This document shows, in pieces, positions 1 to 8,059 of a DNA stretch of 64,000 nucleotides (its first letter is position 1; each line of letters begins with the position of its first letter). The DNA comes from Pirellulimonas nuda (lineage in GTDB: Bacteria; Planctomycetota; Planctomycetia; Pirellulales; Lacipirellulaceae). Location: the NCBI RefSeq assembly GCF_007750855.1, contig NZ_CP036291.1, positions 4,588,001-4,652,000 of the forward strand. The letters run 5' to 3'. The notes under the pieces are model-generated. The model was not told where the DNA came from and ran no database searches. It was given only the letters and a program-made list of their open reading frames with translations. A program made the translations under genes and the position numbers.

Positions 1-15
1 CTCGGCGAGCCGCCA

Positions 16-37
16 CCGACGGGGCGGAGCCCGTCGG
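16..37. repeat. Copy 1 of GC-rich palindrome CCGACGGG-n6-CCCGTCGG
   Basis: An 8-bp perfect inverted repeat with a 6-nt loop. The same sequence with a variable loop recurs at 1759-1782, 26065-26088 and 37057-37080, always between genes. It may be a terminator stem for a gene to the left of the window or a REP-like dispersed element. Shown directly: the palindrome and its recurrence. The function is inferred. Confidence 0.6.
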
Positions 38-168
38 CTATCCCCGTTCTTGTCCCGGGACGCTGGGAAAGTGAGGCAATCCGACTAGGGCGATCCGCAG
101 CGATCCGCTAAACTCCCCTCGTAGCCGTGCGCGCTCGTGCGCGTACGCCGCCCGAAGCAGGAGTTCGG

Positions 169-1734
169 ATGATAGACGCAATCAGGATTGCATTCGCGAC
201 GCTGGCGATCGTGGCAGCGCCCAACCTCGCCGCGCCCGATCTCGCCGTGGCCGCCGAGCTGTCGTTGCCCATCGACCGCAGCGGGCTAGTACCGGTCGAG
301 AACATCCCCCGCGAACAGCCCAGCGGGCCGACCGAAAGCCGCTGGACCAACCCCACGATCGTCCCGGCCTACCGGGTCGAAAAGCCGGTCATCGCCCCCA
401 GCCCAATACGCCACACCGTTTACCAGTCGGGGGCCGCGGGCAGCTACTACGGCGCGCCGCCGACCGCCGGACAGGTCGAGTCTGGATTCCAGCAGGGCGT
501 GCAAGCCACGCAGCAGTACGCGGCGCAAGCCCAACAATACGCCGGGCAAACGCAGCAGTACGCCGCCCAGGTTCAGCAAGGCGCCACGGCTGCCCAGCAG
601 GAGTGGACGCAAGCCACCCGCACCGCCCAGAACACCTGGACCCAGCCGGCCGCAGAGCAGCCCCAGGGTGTGTTTCAGAAGCTCGGCGAGGGGACGGCCA
701 ACCTGATGCGTGGCACGGTGAGCGCGATCGATGGCACGGGCCAGAACATCAAGTCGGGTTTCCAAAGCATGGTGGGGACCAATCAGCCCCCCCCCGCGGC
801 CCCCGGCAGCGGGCAGTACAACCAGTATTCCTATCTGAGCCCCCCACCGCCGGCGACCCCCCAACAACAGCCCTACATCCCGCCGACCCAGACCCGGTTC
901 CCACAGCCCGCGGCAACCAGCGCTCAGGGGGCGCCCCCAGCGTATTCTTGGCCAGCGGCGCAACAACCCGCGACGTCGCCGCAGATGGGCGCCGACCCGC
1001 GTATGGCCGCGGCCGACCCCCAGCGGGCCGGTGTCGCGGGTTTCGACAGCCAGCTCTCTATCCCCCCGCCCCCGGTTGAGAGCTACTCGACCACGGGAAG
1101 CGAACGCTACGCGAGCCCGACCGCGGCAGCGCCGCGGTCGCAGCTCAATGGCCTCGAGCCGGTTGAGTCGTATGGTCGCAGGCCGACCGCCGCGGCGGCG
1201 CCCGCCCCGAACGGGTCGTTCGAGGGCCCCAGCCTGACGCCGAATTGGGACACGCCCCCGGCCGGCAACGGCTCAAACCCCGCGTCCGGCGCCGGTTGGC
1301 CCGACGCAAAGTCCGATCCTTGGCCGACGAAGACAGCCTCCGACCAAGGGGGTTGGGGAGGAAGCGGGGCCGCCGATTGGGGCAGCGGTCAGTCGTCGTC
1401 TGGCTTCCCGCCTCCTGCGCAGCAGCCCCCGCCCGGGGTCGGCAACGGCGGGTTCGCCGGTCAGTCCAACGGCGGAGCGGACGCCGCCGCGGTGTCCTGG
1501 ACCCTCCAGAATGGCGCAAATCCCAACGGGGCCAACCCCAACGGCGGCAACTTCCAAGAGCAAACGGCCCCTGTCCCAGAACGCCCCTGGGAGTGGCTGG
1601 TGTTCGCGTCGCTGGCCGCCCTGGCGTCGCTGGCCGCCAACCTCTACCTGGGGATGAACTACATCGACCTGCGGAACAAGTTCCGCTCGGCGCTACGCCG
1701 GTCTGGCCGTGGCTACACCCGCGCCGCCGCCTAG
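169..1734 (+). CDS. Exported Gln/Ala- and Pro-rich protein with C-terminal membrane anchor (unknown function)
   Basis: No family is recognised. The ATG at 169 is chosen because AGGAG lies at 159-163, 5 nt upstream; an upstream in-frame GTG at 127 has no such signal. The 521-residue product starts with a signal-peptide-like hydrophobic segment (about residues 5-28). Residues about 105-165 are a Gln/Ala/Tyr-rich stretch with repeated QQYA units, which could form a helix. A long Pro/Gly/Ser/Gln-rich low-complexity region follows. Near the C-terminus (about residues 476-497) there is one membrane helix, followed by a basic tail. The layout suggests a periplasmic or surface protein held in the membrane at its C-terminus. 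A palindrome at 1759-1782 follows the stop codon. The role is unknown. Confidence 0.7.
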   Translation: MIDAIRIAFATLAIVAAPNLAAPDLAVAAELSLPIDRSGLVPVENIPREQPSGPTESRWTNPTIVPAYRVEKPVIAPSPIRHTVYQSGAAGSYYGAPPTAGQVESGFQQGVQATQQYAAQAQQYAGQTQQYAAQVQQGATAAQQEWTQATRTAQNTWTQPAAEQPQGVFQKLGEGTANLMRGTVSAIDGTGQNIKSGFQSMVGTNQPPPAAPGSGQYNQYSYLSPPPPATPQQQPYIPPTQTRFPQPAATSAQGAPPAYSWPAAQQPATSPQMGADPRMAAADPQRAGVAGFDSQLSIPPPPVESYSTTGSERYASPTAAAPRSQLNGLEPVESYGRRPTAAAAPAPNGSFEGPSLTPNWDTPPAGNGSNPASGAGWPDAKSDPWPTKTASDQGGWGGSGAADWGSGQSSSGFPPPAQQPPPGVGNGGFAGQSNGGADAAAVSWTLQNGANPNGANPNGGNFQEQTAPVPERPWEWLVFASLAALASLAANLYLGMNYIDLRNKFRSALRRSGRGYTRAAA

Positions 1735-1758
1735 CTCCCGCCCCCGGTCCCGCCACTA

Positions 1759-1782
1759 GCCGACGGGCTACGCCCCGTCGGC
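1759..1782 (+). terminator. Hairpin after the Gln/Pro-rich gene (copy 2 of dispersed palindrome)
   Basis: A perfect 9-bp stem GCCGACGGG/CCCGTCGGC with a 6-nt loop begins 25 bases after the stop of the preceding gene. There is no clear T-run after it, so termination is plausible but not certain. It belongs to the same palindrome family as 16-37, 26065-26088 and 37057-37080. Confidence 0.5.
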
Positions 1783-1994
1783 CCCCCCGGCCCCTTCATC
1801 AGCGCGCGCTCCGCGACGGCAGTCGCACCGCAGCAGCGCCACCGCAGGCCCGGCGGCAAACCGCACCGCCTGTCTCTCTTTTTTCCCATTTTTCAGTACC
1901 AATCCCGCCCTCCGGCAGACTTACGTCTCTAGAGGCCGCGTACTAATGCGTGGGGCCTGCTTGTCGAAGACTTTTCCAGCCAAGCTATCTGTCG

Positions 1995-2513
1995 ATGGAC
2001 AACCAGCGAGAAGCGTTTGCTCGGGCGTTCGCCAAGAACCATAGCTGGCTCTACGCCTATCTGGTGACGCTGCTGGGCAACTCGGTAGACGCAGAAGAGG
2101 TCTTTCAAGAGGTCTGCGTCGTGCTGTGGAGCGAGTACGAGGTATTCGATCCCGCGACCGACTTCCGGCGCTGGGCCGGCGTCATCGCCCACAACAAGGT
2201 GATGCGTTTCCGCACGTTGCAGGGGCGCCGGGCGCGGCAGCTATCGGATGTCGCGGTCGAGCTGCTGGCCACGGAAACCGTCGATCGGGCCGACCTGCTG
2301 GAAGACCGCCGCGTGGCCCTGCACGGCTGCCTCGATGGGCTCCCCGACAAAGACCGGCGGCTGATTAACACCTGTTACAGCCAGGCCAACCGTTCGTTCC
2401 AAACCGTGGCGGAACAGATCGGCCGCCCGGTGAACACGGTCTACAAGGCGCTGCAGCGCGTACGCCGCTCGCTGCGTGAGTGCGTCGACCGCAAAGTTTC
2501 CGCTCACGGCTGA
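1995..2513 (+). CDS. ECF-type RNA polymerase sigma factor (sigma-70 family, planctomycete type)
   Basis: A 172-residue protein with the region 2 and region 4 layout of extracytoplasmic-function sigma factors. Region 2 covers about residues 10-75 (LVTLLGNSVDAEEVFQEV, then the FRRWAGVIAHNKV segment). Region 4 has a helix-turn-helix at about 125-165 (TVAEQIGRPVNTVYKALQRV). The ATG at 1995 matches the usual family N-terminus; an upstream GTG at 1950 would add 15 atypical residues. It is followed after 38 bases by a membrane-anchored FecR/LamG protein, a pairing common in planctomycetes where the partner probably senses envelope state and restrains the sigma factor. The target genes are unknown; the PEP-CTERM and prepilin genes just downstream are candidates by position only. 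Confidence 0.9.
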   Translation: MDNQREAFARAFAKNHSWLYAYLVTLLGNSVDAEEVFQEVCVVLWSEYEVFDPATDFRRWAGVIAHNKVMRFRTLQGRRARQLSDVAVELLATETVDRADLLEDRRVALHGCLDGLPDKDRRLINTCYSQANRSFQTVAEQIGRPVNTVYKALQRVRRSLRECVDRKVSAHG

Positions 2514-2551
2514 AACCCAGTCCAACCGCAACACAACGTTTCGAACGTTCG

Positions 2552-4318
2552 ATGGCCATCCCCAATCATCACGAGCCCGCCGCCAACCTGCACGAGCTGC
2601 TCGACGCGCTCGTTGATCGGTCGATCAGCGACGCGCAGCTCGCGGAGCTGAACGCCCGGCTCGAGGCCGAGCCCGAAGCGCGACGCTTCTACATGGACGC
2701 GATGCGGATCGAGGCCGAGCTCAGCGCCATGCACCACGCCGGCGCATCGCAACAGCAGCCGGCCGGCACGCTCGGCCACACCAACCGGCCGCACATCGAC
2801 AACCAACCCAGCCGCCTCCGCACCCTGCTGGCGATCGCCTGCTCGGTAGCGATCGCCTCACTGGCGTCGTCGTGGGCGACTTACGAGGCCCTCCGCGATC
2901 GGACCGCGGTTGTCGCCAGCGATGCTCCTCCCAGCGAACAATGGGGAGCGACAGGCGACGCCGTCGCACGCGTCGCCGCCACGCGGAACTGCCGCTGGCG
3001 GGGGGACCGCTCGGACATCGGCTTTGGCAGCGACCTGGCCGGCGGCCAGTTGCTGGAGCTCGAGGCAGGGATCGCGGAGCTGACGTTCTCCGGCGGGGCG
3101 CGGCTGGTGCTCGAGGGCCCCGCCACCTTCCGCATCCCCGACGCCGACACCGTCGAGCTGTACACCGGCCGGGCCTCGGCCGCGGTCCCGCGCCGCGCCG
3201 AAGGGTTCTCGGTGCGGACCCCCCGGTTGGCGGTCGCCGACAGCGGGGCCCAGTTCGGCCTGGTCGCCAGCGCCGACGGCGGCTCGGAGGTCCACGTGTT
3301 TGAGGGGCCCGTGCACGCCCAAGTGCTCGACGCCACGGGCCGCGCCATCGAGAACGTGAACCTCACCAACAGCGAGGCGGTGCGTCTGACCGGCGTGTCG
3401 GCGCAGTACGCGTTGATGCGGGCGGATGGCGAGGGCTTTGTCCGCACGCTCGCCACCCGCAGCGGTCCGGGCGAGGGCCTGCTGGCGTTCGACGACTTCA
3501 CCTACCCGGTCGGCCCCCTGGCCTGGCAGAACGGCGGCTTCGGCTGGGCCGGCCCCTGGGCCGACCTCGAGGCGGGAGACCCCGCCGCCGGCGGCGCGGC
3601 CGAATCCAACGGCGTGGCGCAGGGCAGCCTCGCCTCGTTCGACCTGTTGGCCCTGGGCAACCGGATGGTGCAGAGCGACCAGCAGAACCGCATCCGCCGC
3701 GCGCTGAGCACCAGCATCGGCGGCGTGTTCGACGCGGCCGGCCTGGTAGAGAACGCCGACGGCCTGCGGCTCATCGGCCGCAACGGCCGCTCGATCTACG
3801 TGAGCTTCTTGCAGCGTGTCTCCAAGGTAGACGACGTGTTCTACGGGTTCGAGCTGCACCGAGGGGATGGAAACTCGAACCGGGTGCTGTGCGTCGGCAA
3901 CGGCGTCGACCGCCACGGCTACGGGCTAACCAGCAACTTCCAACAGACGCGCGGCGTACGCTTCGAGCCGCTGGGAGAAGAAGACACCGGGGTCAACCTG
4001 TATGTGCTGCGGATCGACTTCGGCGACTCAGACAACGACCTGGTGACGGTCTACCGAAACCCCGAGTCGCTGCTGGACGAACGCAGTTGCGTGCCGGGGG
4101 CGACCATGCGGGGCAACTTTGCCTTCGACCGCATCAGCCTGGCCAACTTCGACGGCGCCAAGCTGCACGAGATCGACGAGGTGCGCGTTGGCGCAAGCTT
4201 CCGGGCCGTAACCGGCCAGCCGGCGCCGGCCAACAACGAGGTGGCCGCGGCTGGAATCAAAGGGGTGATCGCGGGGGTTCTGCGAGAAAAACTCGCGGGT
4301 TCACTCCGATTCAACTAG
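2552..4318 (+). CDS. FecR-domain and LamG-like membrane protein, probable anti-sigma/regulator partner
   Basis: A 588-residue protein starting at ATG 2552, 38 bases after the ECF sigma gene. Residues 1-85 form a cytoplasmic helical region (LHELLDALVDRSISDAQLAELN), like the N-terminal part of anti-sigma factors. One membrane helix lies at about 88-108. Residues about 160-265 look like a FecR domain: FSGGARLVLEGPATF, then VRTPRLAVADSGAQFGL. Residues about 310-560 look like a concanavalin/LamG-type beta-sandwich. In the FecR family the periplasmic part receives a signal and the N-terminus controls the sigma factor. That role is inferred from family and gene order. The ligand is unknown; the LamG-like part would suit a glycan. 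Confidence 0.8.
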   Translation: MAIPNHHEPAANLHELLDALVDRSISDAQLAELNARLEAEPEARRFYMDAMRIEAELSAMHHAGASQQQPAGTLGHTNRPHIDNQPSRLRTLLAIACSVAIASLASSWATYEALRDRTAVVASDAPPSEQWGATGDAVARVAATRNCRWRGDRSDIGFGSDLAGGQLLELEAGIAELTFSGGARLVLEGPATFRIPDADTVELYTGRASAAVPRRAEGFSVRTPRLAVADSGAQFGLVASADGGSEVHVFEGPVHAQVLDATGRAIENVNLTNSEAVRLTGVSAQYALMRADGEGFVRTLATRSGPGEGLLAFDDFTYPVGPLAWQNGGFGWAGPWADLEAGDPAAGGAAESNGVAQGSLASFDLLALGNRMVQSDQQNRIRRALSTSIGGVFDAAGLVENADGLRLIGRNGRSIYVSFLQRVSKVDDVFYGFELHRGDGNSNRVLCVGNGVDRHGYGLTSNFQQTRGVRFEPLGEEDTGVNLYVLRIDFGDSDNDLVTVYRNPESLLDERSCVPGATMRGNFAFDRISLANFDGAKLHEIDEVRVGASFRAVTGQPAPANNEVAAAGIKGVIAGVLREKLAGSLRFN

Positions 4319-4593
4319 GATCAGTGGTAGACGTTTGTCAACGATTTCGAGCGACCTGACGGCTTGCGTTTAGGGTAAACGCATCGCGACGGGTTCAACA
4401 GGTTCAGGCGCTTCTCCAAACAACTAATCGGCGACTCGTCAAATCAAGTGCGATTGCGGCCGCGGGCTCGCAAGAAAAGAGTACCAACGGCGTTGAAGCT
4501 AGGCGCCCGCAACGATTGCGGCCGTCCCGCGGTGTGTATCCGCTGCAACGCTGCTGGGGTGTAGGAACGTTTCTTCAGGGAGATCAGAGACTC

Positions 4594-5562
4594 ATGAGAC
4601 TCATTGCAACACTGACGATCCTTTCTGCCATGACGGCGCCCGCCTGGGCGGCCATCACGGTCGACGGCACGCTCGACGCGTCCTACGGCGCGGCGCTCGC
4701 CGTGCAGACGGTCACGACCGGCTTCGGCGACACCACTTCGACGACCAACGGTGGTGAGCTTGACGCTGGCTATGCGAAGGTCTGGAACGACCGCCTCTAC
4801 GTGCTCATCACCGGCAACGTGGAAGGCAACTTTAATAAGATCCACTTGTTCATCGATTCCAAGGCGGGTGGAGAGAACGTGCTCTCCAGCACGCCGAACT
4901 ACGACGGCGGGCGCAGCCAGAATTTCGGCGGCCTGACCTTTGATACAGGCTTCGAGGCGGACTACCACGTCTTTGGGCGCTGGAATGGCGGAGCCTTTGA
5001 GGTCGATATCGTCGATCGTGACGGTGGAACCTGCGTCACCTGTGGCGGCAATTTTGGTGCCGCAACAGTTGGGTCCGGAAACATCCAGTCTGGTACGGTG
5101 TTCGCCAGCGGGAACGGCACCACTCCCTACCTTTCGACGCCCGCCGAATTCGGCTTCAACAATACCAACCTATTGGGAGTGGTGGGTGGTGACCCCTCCG
5201 TTGCTGCCGATATGACTGCGGCCGCGGCCGTGACTACCGGCTTCGAGTTCTCCGTGGCGCTGGCGGACATCGGCAGCCCCGCGATCGGTTCGGTGATCAA
5301 TATCCACGCCGCGTACGGCAACGGCGACAACAACTACCACTCCAATCAGATCCTCGGCGGGCTGCCTGTTCAGGGGAACCTGGGTGGCGACGGCGCCGGC
5401 GGCTTCACCGGCACCCTTTCCGGCATCAACTTCAACAACTTCGCCGGCTCGCAGTTCTTCCGCGTGCCGGTGACCGGCGAAGTGATCCCGGAGCCCTCGT
5501 CCGTCGTCCTCTCGGCCCTGGCCTGCCTGGGCGGGTTGGGCTTGGCGCGGCGTAAGCGTTAA
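4594..5562 (+). CDS. PEP-CTERM sorting-domain protein, paralogue of 11379-12944
   Basis: A 322-residue exported protein. The ATG at 4594 gives a clean signal peptide ending near PAWAA; AGGGAG lies at 4577-4582. The C-terminus has PEPSS, a hydrophobic helix and RRKR, the PEP-CTERM signal for exosortase-type processing. The body begins ITVDGTLDASYG and continues with DRLYVLITGN and NFNKIHLFIDS. These blocks recur in the protein at 11379-12944 (TVDGSLTG, DRLYVMVTGN, NFNKLNVFIDS), so the two are paralogues. The VDGxLD opening resembles CBM9/DOMON-like carbohydrate-binding sandwiches, but that is a weak inference. The upstream 275 bases (4319-4593) hold a 12-bp direct repeat (cgattgcggccg at 4451 and 4513) and no other gene. 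Confidence 0.85.
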   Translation: MRLIATLTILSAMTAPAWAAITVDGTLDASYGAALAVQTVTTGFGDTTSTTNGGELDAGYAKVWNDRLYVLITGNVEGNFNKIHLFIDSKAGGENVLSSTPNYDGGRSQNFGGLTFDTGFEADYHVFGRWNGGAFEVDIVDRDGGTCVTCGGNFGAATVGSGNIQSGTVFASGNGTTPYLSTPAEFGFNNTNLLGVVGGDPSVAADMTAAAAVTTGFEFSVALADIGSPAIGSVINIHAAYGNGDNNYHSNQILGGLPVQGNLGGDGAGGFTGTLSGINFNNFAGSQFFRVPVTGEVIPEPSSVVLSALACLGGLGLARRKR

Positions 5563-5578
5563 CGAATGAACCGGACGT

Positions 5579-5606
5579 CGCCGCGCCGCGATCGCACGGC
5601 GCGGCG
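5579..5606 (+). terminator. Strong GC hairpin after PEP-CTERM gene
   Basis: A perfect 10-bp stem CGCCGCGCCG/CGGCGCGGCG with an 8-nt loop, 16 bases after the stop at 5562. There is no T-run. It probably ends or attenuates transcription, or stabilises the mRNA end, before the prepilin gene. Confidence 0.5.
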
Positions 5607-5728
5607 GCGCTGGTTCGGTGCGATCTGAGGGGCGGGGGCTCGGCGGGGCGTGAACCAACGCCCGCGTTATCGGTGTAGTTACTCGACTGCTTGTTCTTCT
5701 ACTTGTCCCGAGGCGAAAGGTGTTACGG

Positions 5729-6805
5729 ATGATTGCCAACCGATCCCCACGACTGCGATCCCCAAAGTCGGGTTTTACGCTCGTCGAGCTGCTGGTGGTG
5801 ATCGCCATCATCGGCATCCTGGTCGCGCTGCTGCTCCCCGCGGTGCAGGCGGCCCGCGAGGCGGCCCGGCGGATCAGTTGCTCCAACGCCATGAAGAACG
5901 TAGGGCTCGCCGCGTTGAACTACGAGGTCAGCGCAAAGCACCTGCCGATCAGCATCCACCAATGGTCGGAAGAGCGGGACATCAACGGCAAGTACTTCGG
6001 CAAGTCGCGCGACGTCGCCACCGGCGGCGACGGCTATTGCGGCAAGGGCTGGATCGTCGACATCCTGCCGCAGCTCGAAGAGCAGGCGCTGTACGACGGC
6101 ATGAAGCCCGGCTTTGTCGGCGACTTCACCAAGAGCCTCGCCGGACGCGGGATGGGCCTGCGGGCGATCCGCGAGAACTACATCGGCCAGCAGCTCAAAG
6201 TGCTCACCTGCCCCTCCGACCCTTCGGCCACGACCTCAACGCAGCAGTTCTACTGGCAGGGGATCGAGGTCGCCACTTCTAGCTACAAGGGCTGCATCGG
6301 CGACTCGATTATCCCCGAGGGGGAGAACGCCGCGCAGGACCCGGGCTCGACAAGCTCCCCCTTCGGCAACGGCGACGGACACGTCACCCCGGCGCCCCCC
6401 GCGATCGGCTCTCCCAACGCGCACAACACGGTCGACTGCAACGGCGTCCTCTTCCGCAACTCGTACTACCGCCCCGTAAGGCTCTCGAAGATCACCGACG
6501 GCACGTCGAAGACGTTCCTTGCCGGCGAGTCGGTCATCTCCCAAGACTTCCACTCTGCCGCCTACTTCTCCGATGGCGACTGGGCCACCTGCGGCATCCC
6601 CCTCAACTACTTCGCGCTCGACGCCTCCGAAGACGACCTCAAGCGCGAATGGTACAAGGGCCGCGGCTTCAAGAGCCTGCACCCGGGCGGAGCGCAGTTC
6701 GTCATGGTGGATGGGTCGGTCCACTTCGTGAATGAAGACATCGACACCCTCAACTTCCGCGGACTCGCGACCCGCGCAGGCGACGAGGTGACTTCCCTGC
6801 AGTAG
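5729..6805 (+). CDS. DUF1559-family prepilin-like protein (type II pseudopilin N-terminus)
   Basis: A 358-residue protein with the prepilin cleavage/methylation motif [17 protein letters not shown] at about residues 14-30, where the processing peptidase would cut after Gly. A hydrophobic helix ending [14 protein letters not shown] follows. This is the hallmark of the very large DUF1559 family in planctomycetes. The C-terminus has the H-X9-DG motif (HPGGAQFVMVDG) typical of the family. The ATG at 5729 has CGAAAGG 8 nt upstream; a GTG at 5720 would add only three residues. It is probably a secreted pseudopilin or surface-fibre subunit. Two small lipoprotein genes follow on the same strand, a common arrangement. 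Confidence 0.92.
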   Translation: MIANRSPRLRSPKSGFTLVELLVVIAIIGILVALLLPAVQAAREAARRISCSNAMKNVGLAALNYEVSAKHLPISIHQWSEERDINGKYFGKSRDVATGGDGYCGKGWIVDILPQLEEQALYDGMKPGFVGDFTKSLAGRGMGLRAIRENYIGQQLKVLTCPSDPSATTSTQQFYWQGIEVATSSYKGCIGDSIIPEGENAAQDPGSTSSPFGNGDGHVTPAPPAIGSPNAHNTVDCNGVLFRNSYYRPVRLSKITDGTSKTFLAGESVISQDFHSAAYFSDGDWATCGIPLNYFALDASEDDLKREWYKGRGFKSLHPGGAQFVMVDGSVHFVNEDIDTLNFRGLATRAGDEVTSLQ

Positions 6806-6862
6806 CGCGCCGACCCTCTCGAACGCACCCCCTTCCTACCCGACAACACGACTGCCCCAAAC

Positions 6863-7540
6863 ATGATCAGGTCCTTGCCATCGGTTTGCTTCGCCTGCTT
6901 GCTCGCCGGTCTGACCGCAGCGGTCGGCTGCGACTCGGCCGAAGACAACGCGGTCGTGACCGGCGTGGTGACCGTGGACGGCGACCTGGCGCACCGCGGG
7001 TCGGTGACTTTCCACCCGGTCTCCGGCGGCCCGCCGGCCACCGGCCGCGTGTTCGACGACGGCAGCTACACGCTGCGGACCGGGCAGGGGGACCGCAAGA
7101 CCCCCGAAAGCGGAGACCTGGCGCCGGGAGAGTACGTCGTGACGGTGGTCGTCACCGGACCTTCGGGCGACTCAGAGCGGCCGGGGGGCCCGCCGATGCC
7201 CGGGCCGCGTCTGATGGCGGACAAGTACGCAACGCCTGAAACCAGCCCATTGAAATTGACGGTCAAGCCCGGCCCGAACGTCTTTCCGCTCGAGCTCGAA
7301 CGCGTCGGCGCCGAGGACGCGGCCGCAGTAGCCGGACCCGCCGCGTCGGACGGCGACGCTGCCGCCGGCAGCCAGGGTTCCGGCAATGAGCCGGCCGCGG
7401 AGACTCAACCCCAACAAGGCGACTCCGACCCAGCGCCGGCGTCGAAACCCGCCCCAGAGCCAGACAAAGACGCACAGCCGGAATCGGGTGAGACTAACGC
7501 CGCTCCCGCGGGCGACCAGACGGAGGCGCCAAAATCTTGA
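6863..7540 (+). CDS. Lipoprotein with carboxypeptidase-regulatory-like (transthyretin-type) domain
   Basis: A 225-residue exported protein. The signal peptide ends in a lipobox (AAVGC, Cys23). Residues about 30-150 form a beta-rich domain (VTGVVTVDGDLAHRGSVTF, then GEYVVTVVV) of the carboxypeptidase-regulatory type that planctomycetes often encode beside DUF1559 prepilins. The last 75 residues are a low-complexity Ala/Pro/Glu/Gln/Asp-rich tail. The stop overlaps the TTG start of the next, related lipoprotein gene (TTGA at 7537-7540), so the two are probably translationally coupled. The exact role is unknown; a structural surface function is inferred. Confidence 0.75.
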   Translation: MIRSLPSVCFACLLAGLTAAVGCDSAEDNAVVTGVVTVDGDLAHRGSVTFHPVSGGPPATGRVFDDGSYTLRTGQGDRKTPESGDLAPGEYVVTVVVTGPSGDSERPGGPPMPGPRLMADKYATPETSPLKLTVKPGPNVFPLELERVGAEDAAAVAGPAASDGDAAAGSQGSGNEPAAETQPQQGDSDPAPASKPAPEPDKDAQPESGETNAAPAGDQTEAPKS

Positions 7541-8001
7541 ACCACAAATCTGCTTGCTGCCTGATGCTTGGGATAGGGTTCGCGGCCGCCGTCGGCTGTG
7601 GCGGCCCCTACGACTCAAGCGTTTCTGGTTCTGTGCTGCTCGACGGCAACGCCATCGAAACCGGCACCGTCTCGTTCATCCCCATGTCCGGCGGGCCCGC
7701 GGCCTACGCCCGCATTGGCGCAGGGGGCGAGTACACCATCCGCACCGGCCGTGAAGATGGGCTCCCCTCCGGCGAGTACGCCGTGACGGTGGTCGCCCAC
7801 GAACCGTCGACGGTGCTGCAAACGGCCGACGGCGGGCCCCCGCCGGCGGGAAAGCTGCTCACCCCGGAGTGGTACCGCTCCGCCGAGTCTTCTGGGCTCA
7901 AGTACACGGTCACGCCCGGCCGGAACAAGATCACGATCGAGCTCTCGACCGAGGCGCCGCCGGGCTGGAAGCCCAAGCCGCCTACGCGACGACGCCGTTA
8001 G
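7537..8001 (+). CDS. Small lipoprotein, carboxypeptidase-regulatory-like, paralogue of its neighbour
   Basis: A 154-residue protein. The TTG start at 7537 overlaps the previous stop, and GGAGG at 7522-7526 lies 10 nt upstream. An ATG at 7564 is an alternative but would shorten the signal peptide. The lipobox is AAVGC. The body (SGSVLLDGNAIETGTVSF, PMSGGPAAYARIGAGGEYTI, GEYAVTVV) matches the layout of the preceding lipoprotein, so the pair probably arose by duplication; this copy lacks the long acidic tail. The C-terminus is basic (KPPTRRRR). The function is not known. Confidence 0.75.
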   Translation: MNHKSACCLMLGIGFAAAVGCGGPYDSSVSGSVLLDGNAIETGTVSFIPMSGGPAAYARIGAGGEYTIRTGREDGLPSGEYAVTVVAHEPSTVLQTADGGPPPAGKLLTPEWYRSAESSGLKYTVTPGRNKITIELSTEAPPGWKPKPPTRRRR

Positions 8002-8059
8002 CCGTCTGCTGCGGGTTGTACTGTCTCTCGGCTGCGTTCGTTCCCCAAAGCTACAAGAG

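Noticed and set aside
1950..1994. GTG start for the sigma factor, 15 codons upstream
   Set aside because: The added residues are not like sigma-factor N-termini; ATG 1995 fits better.
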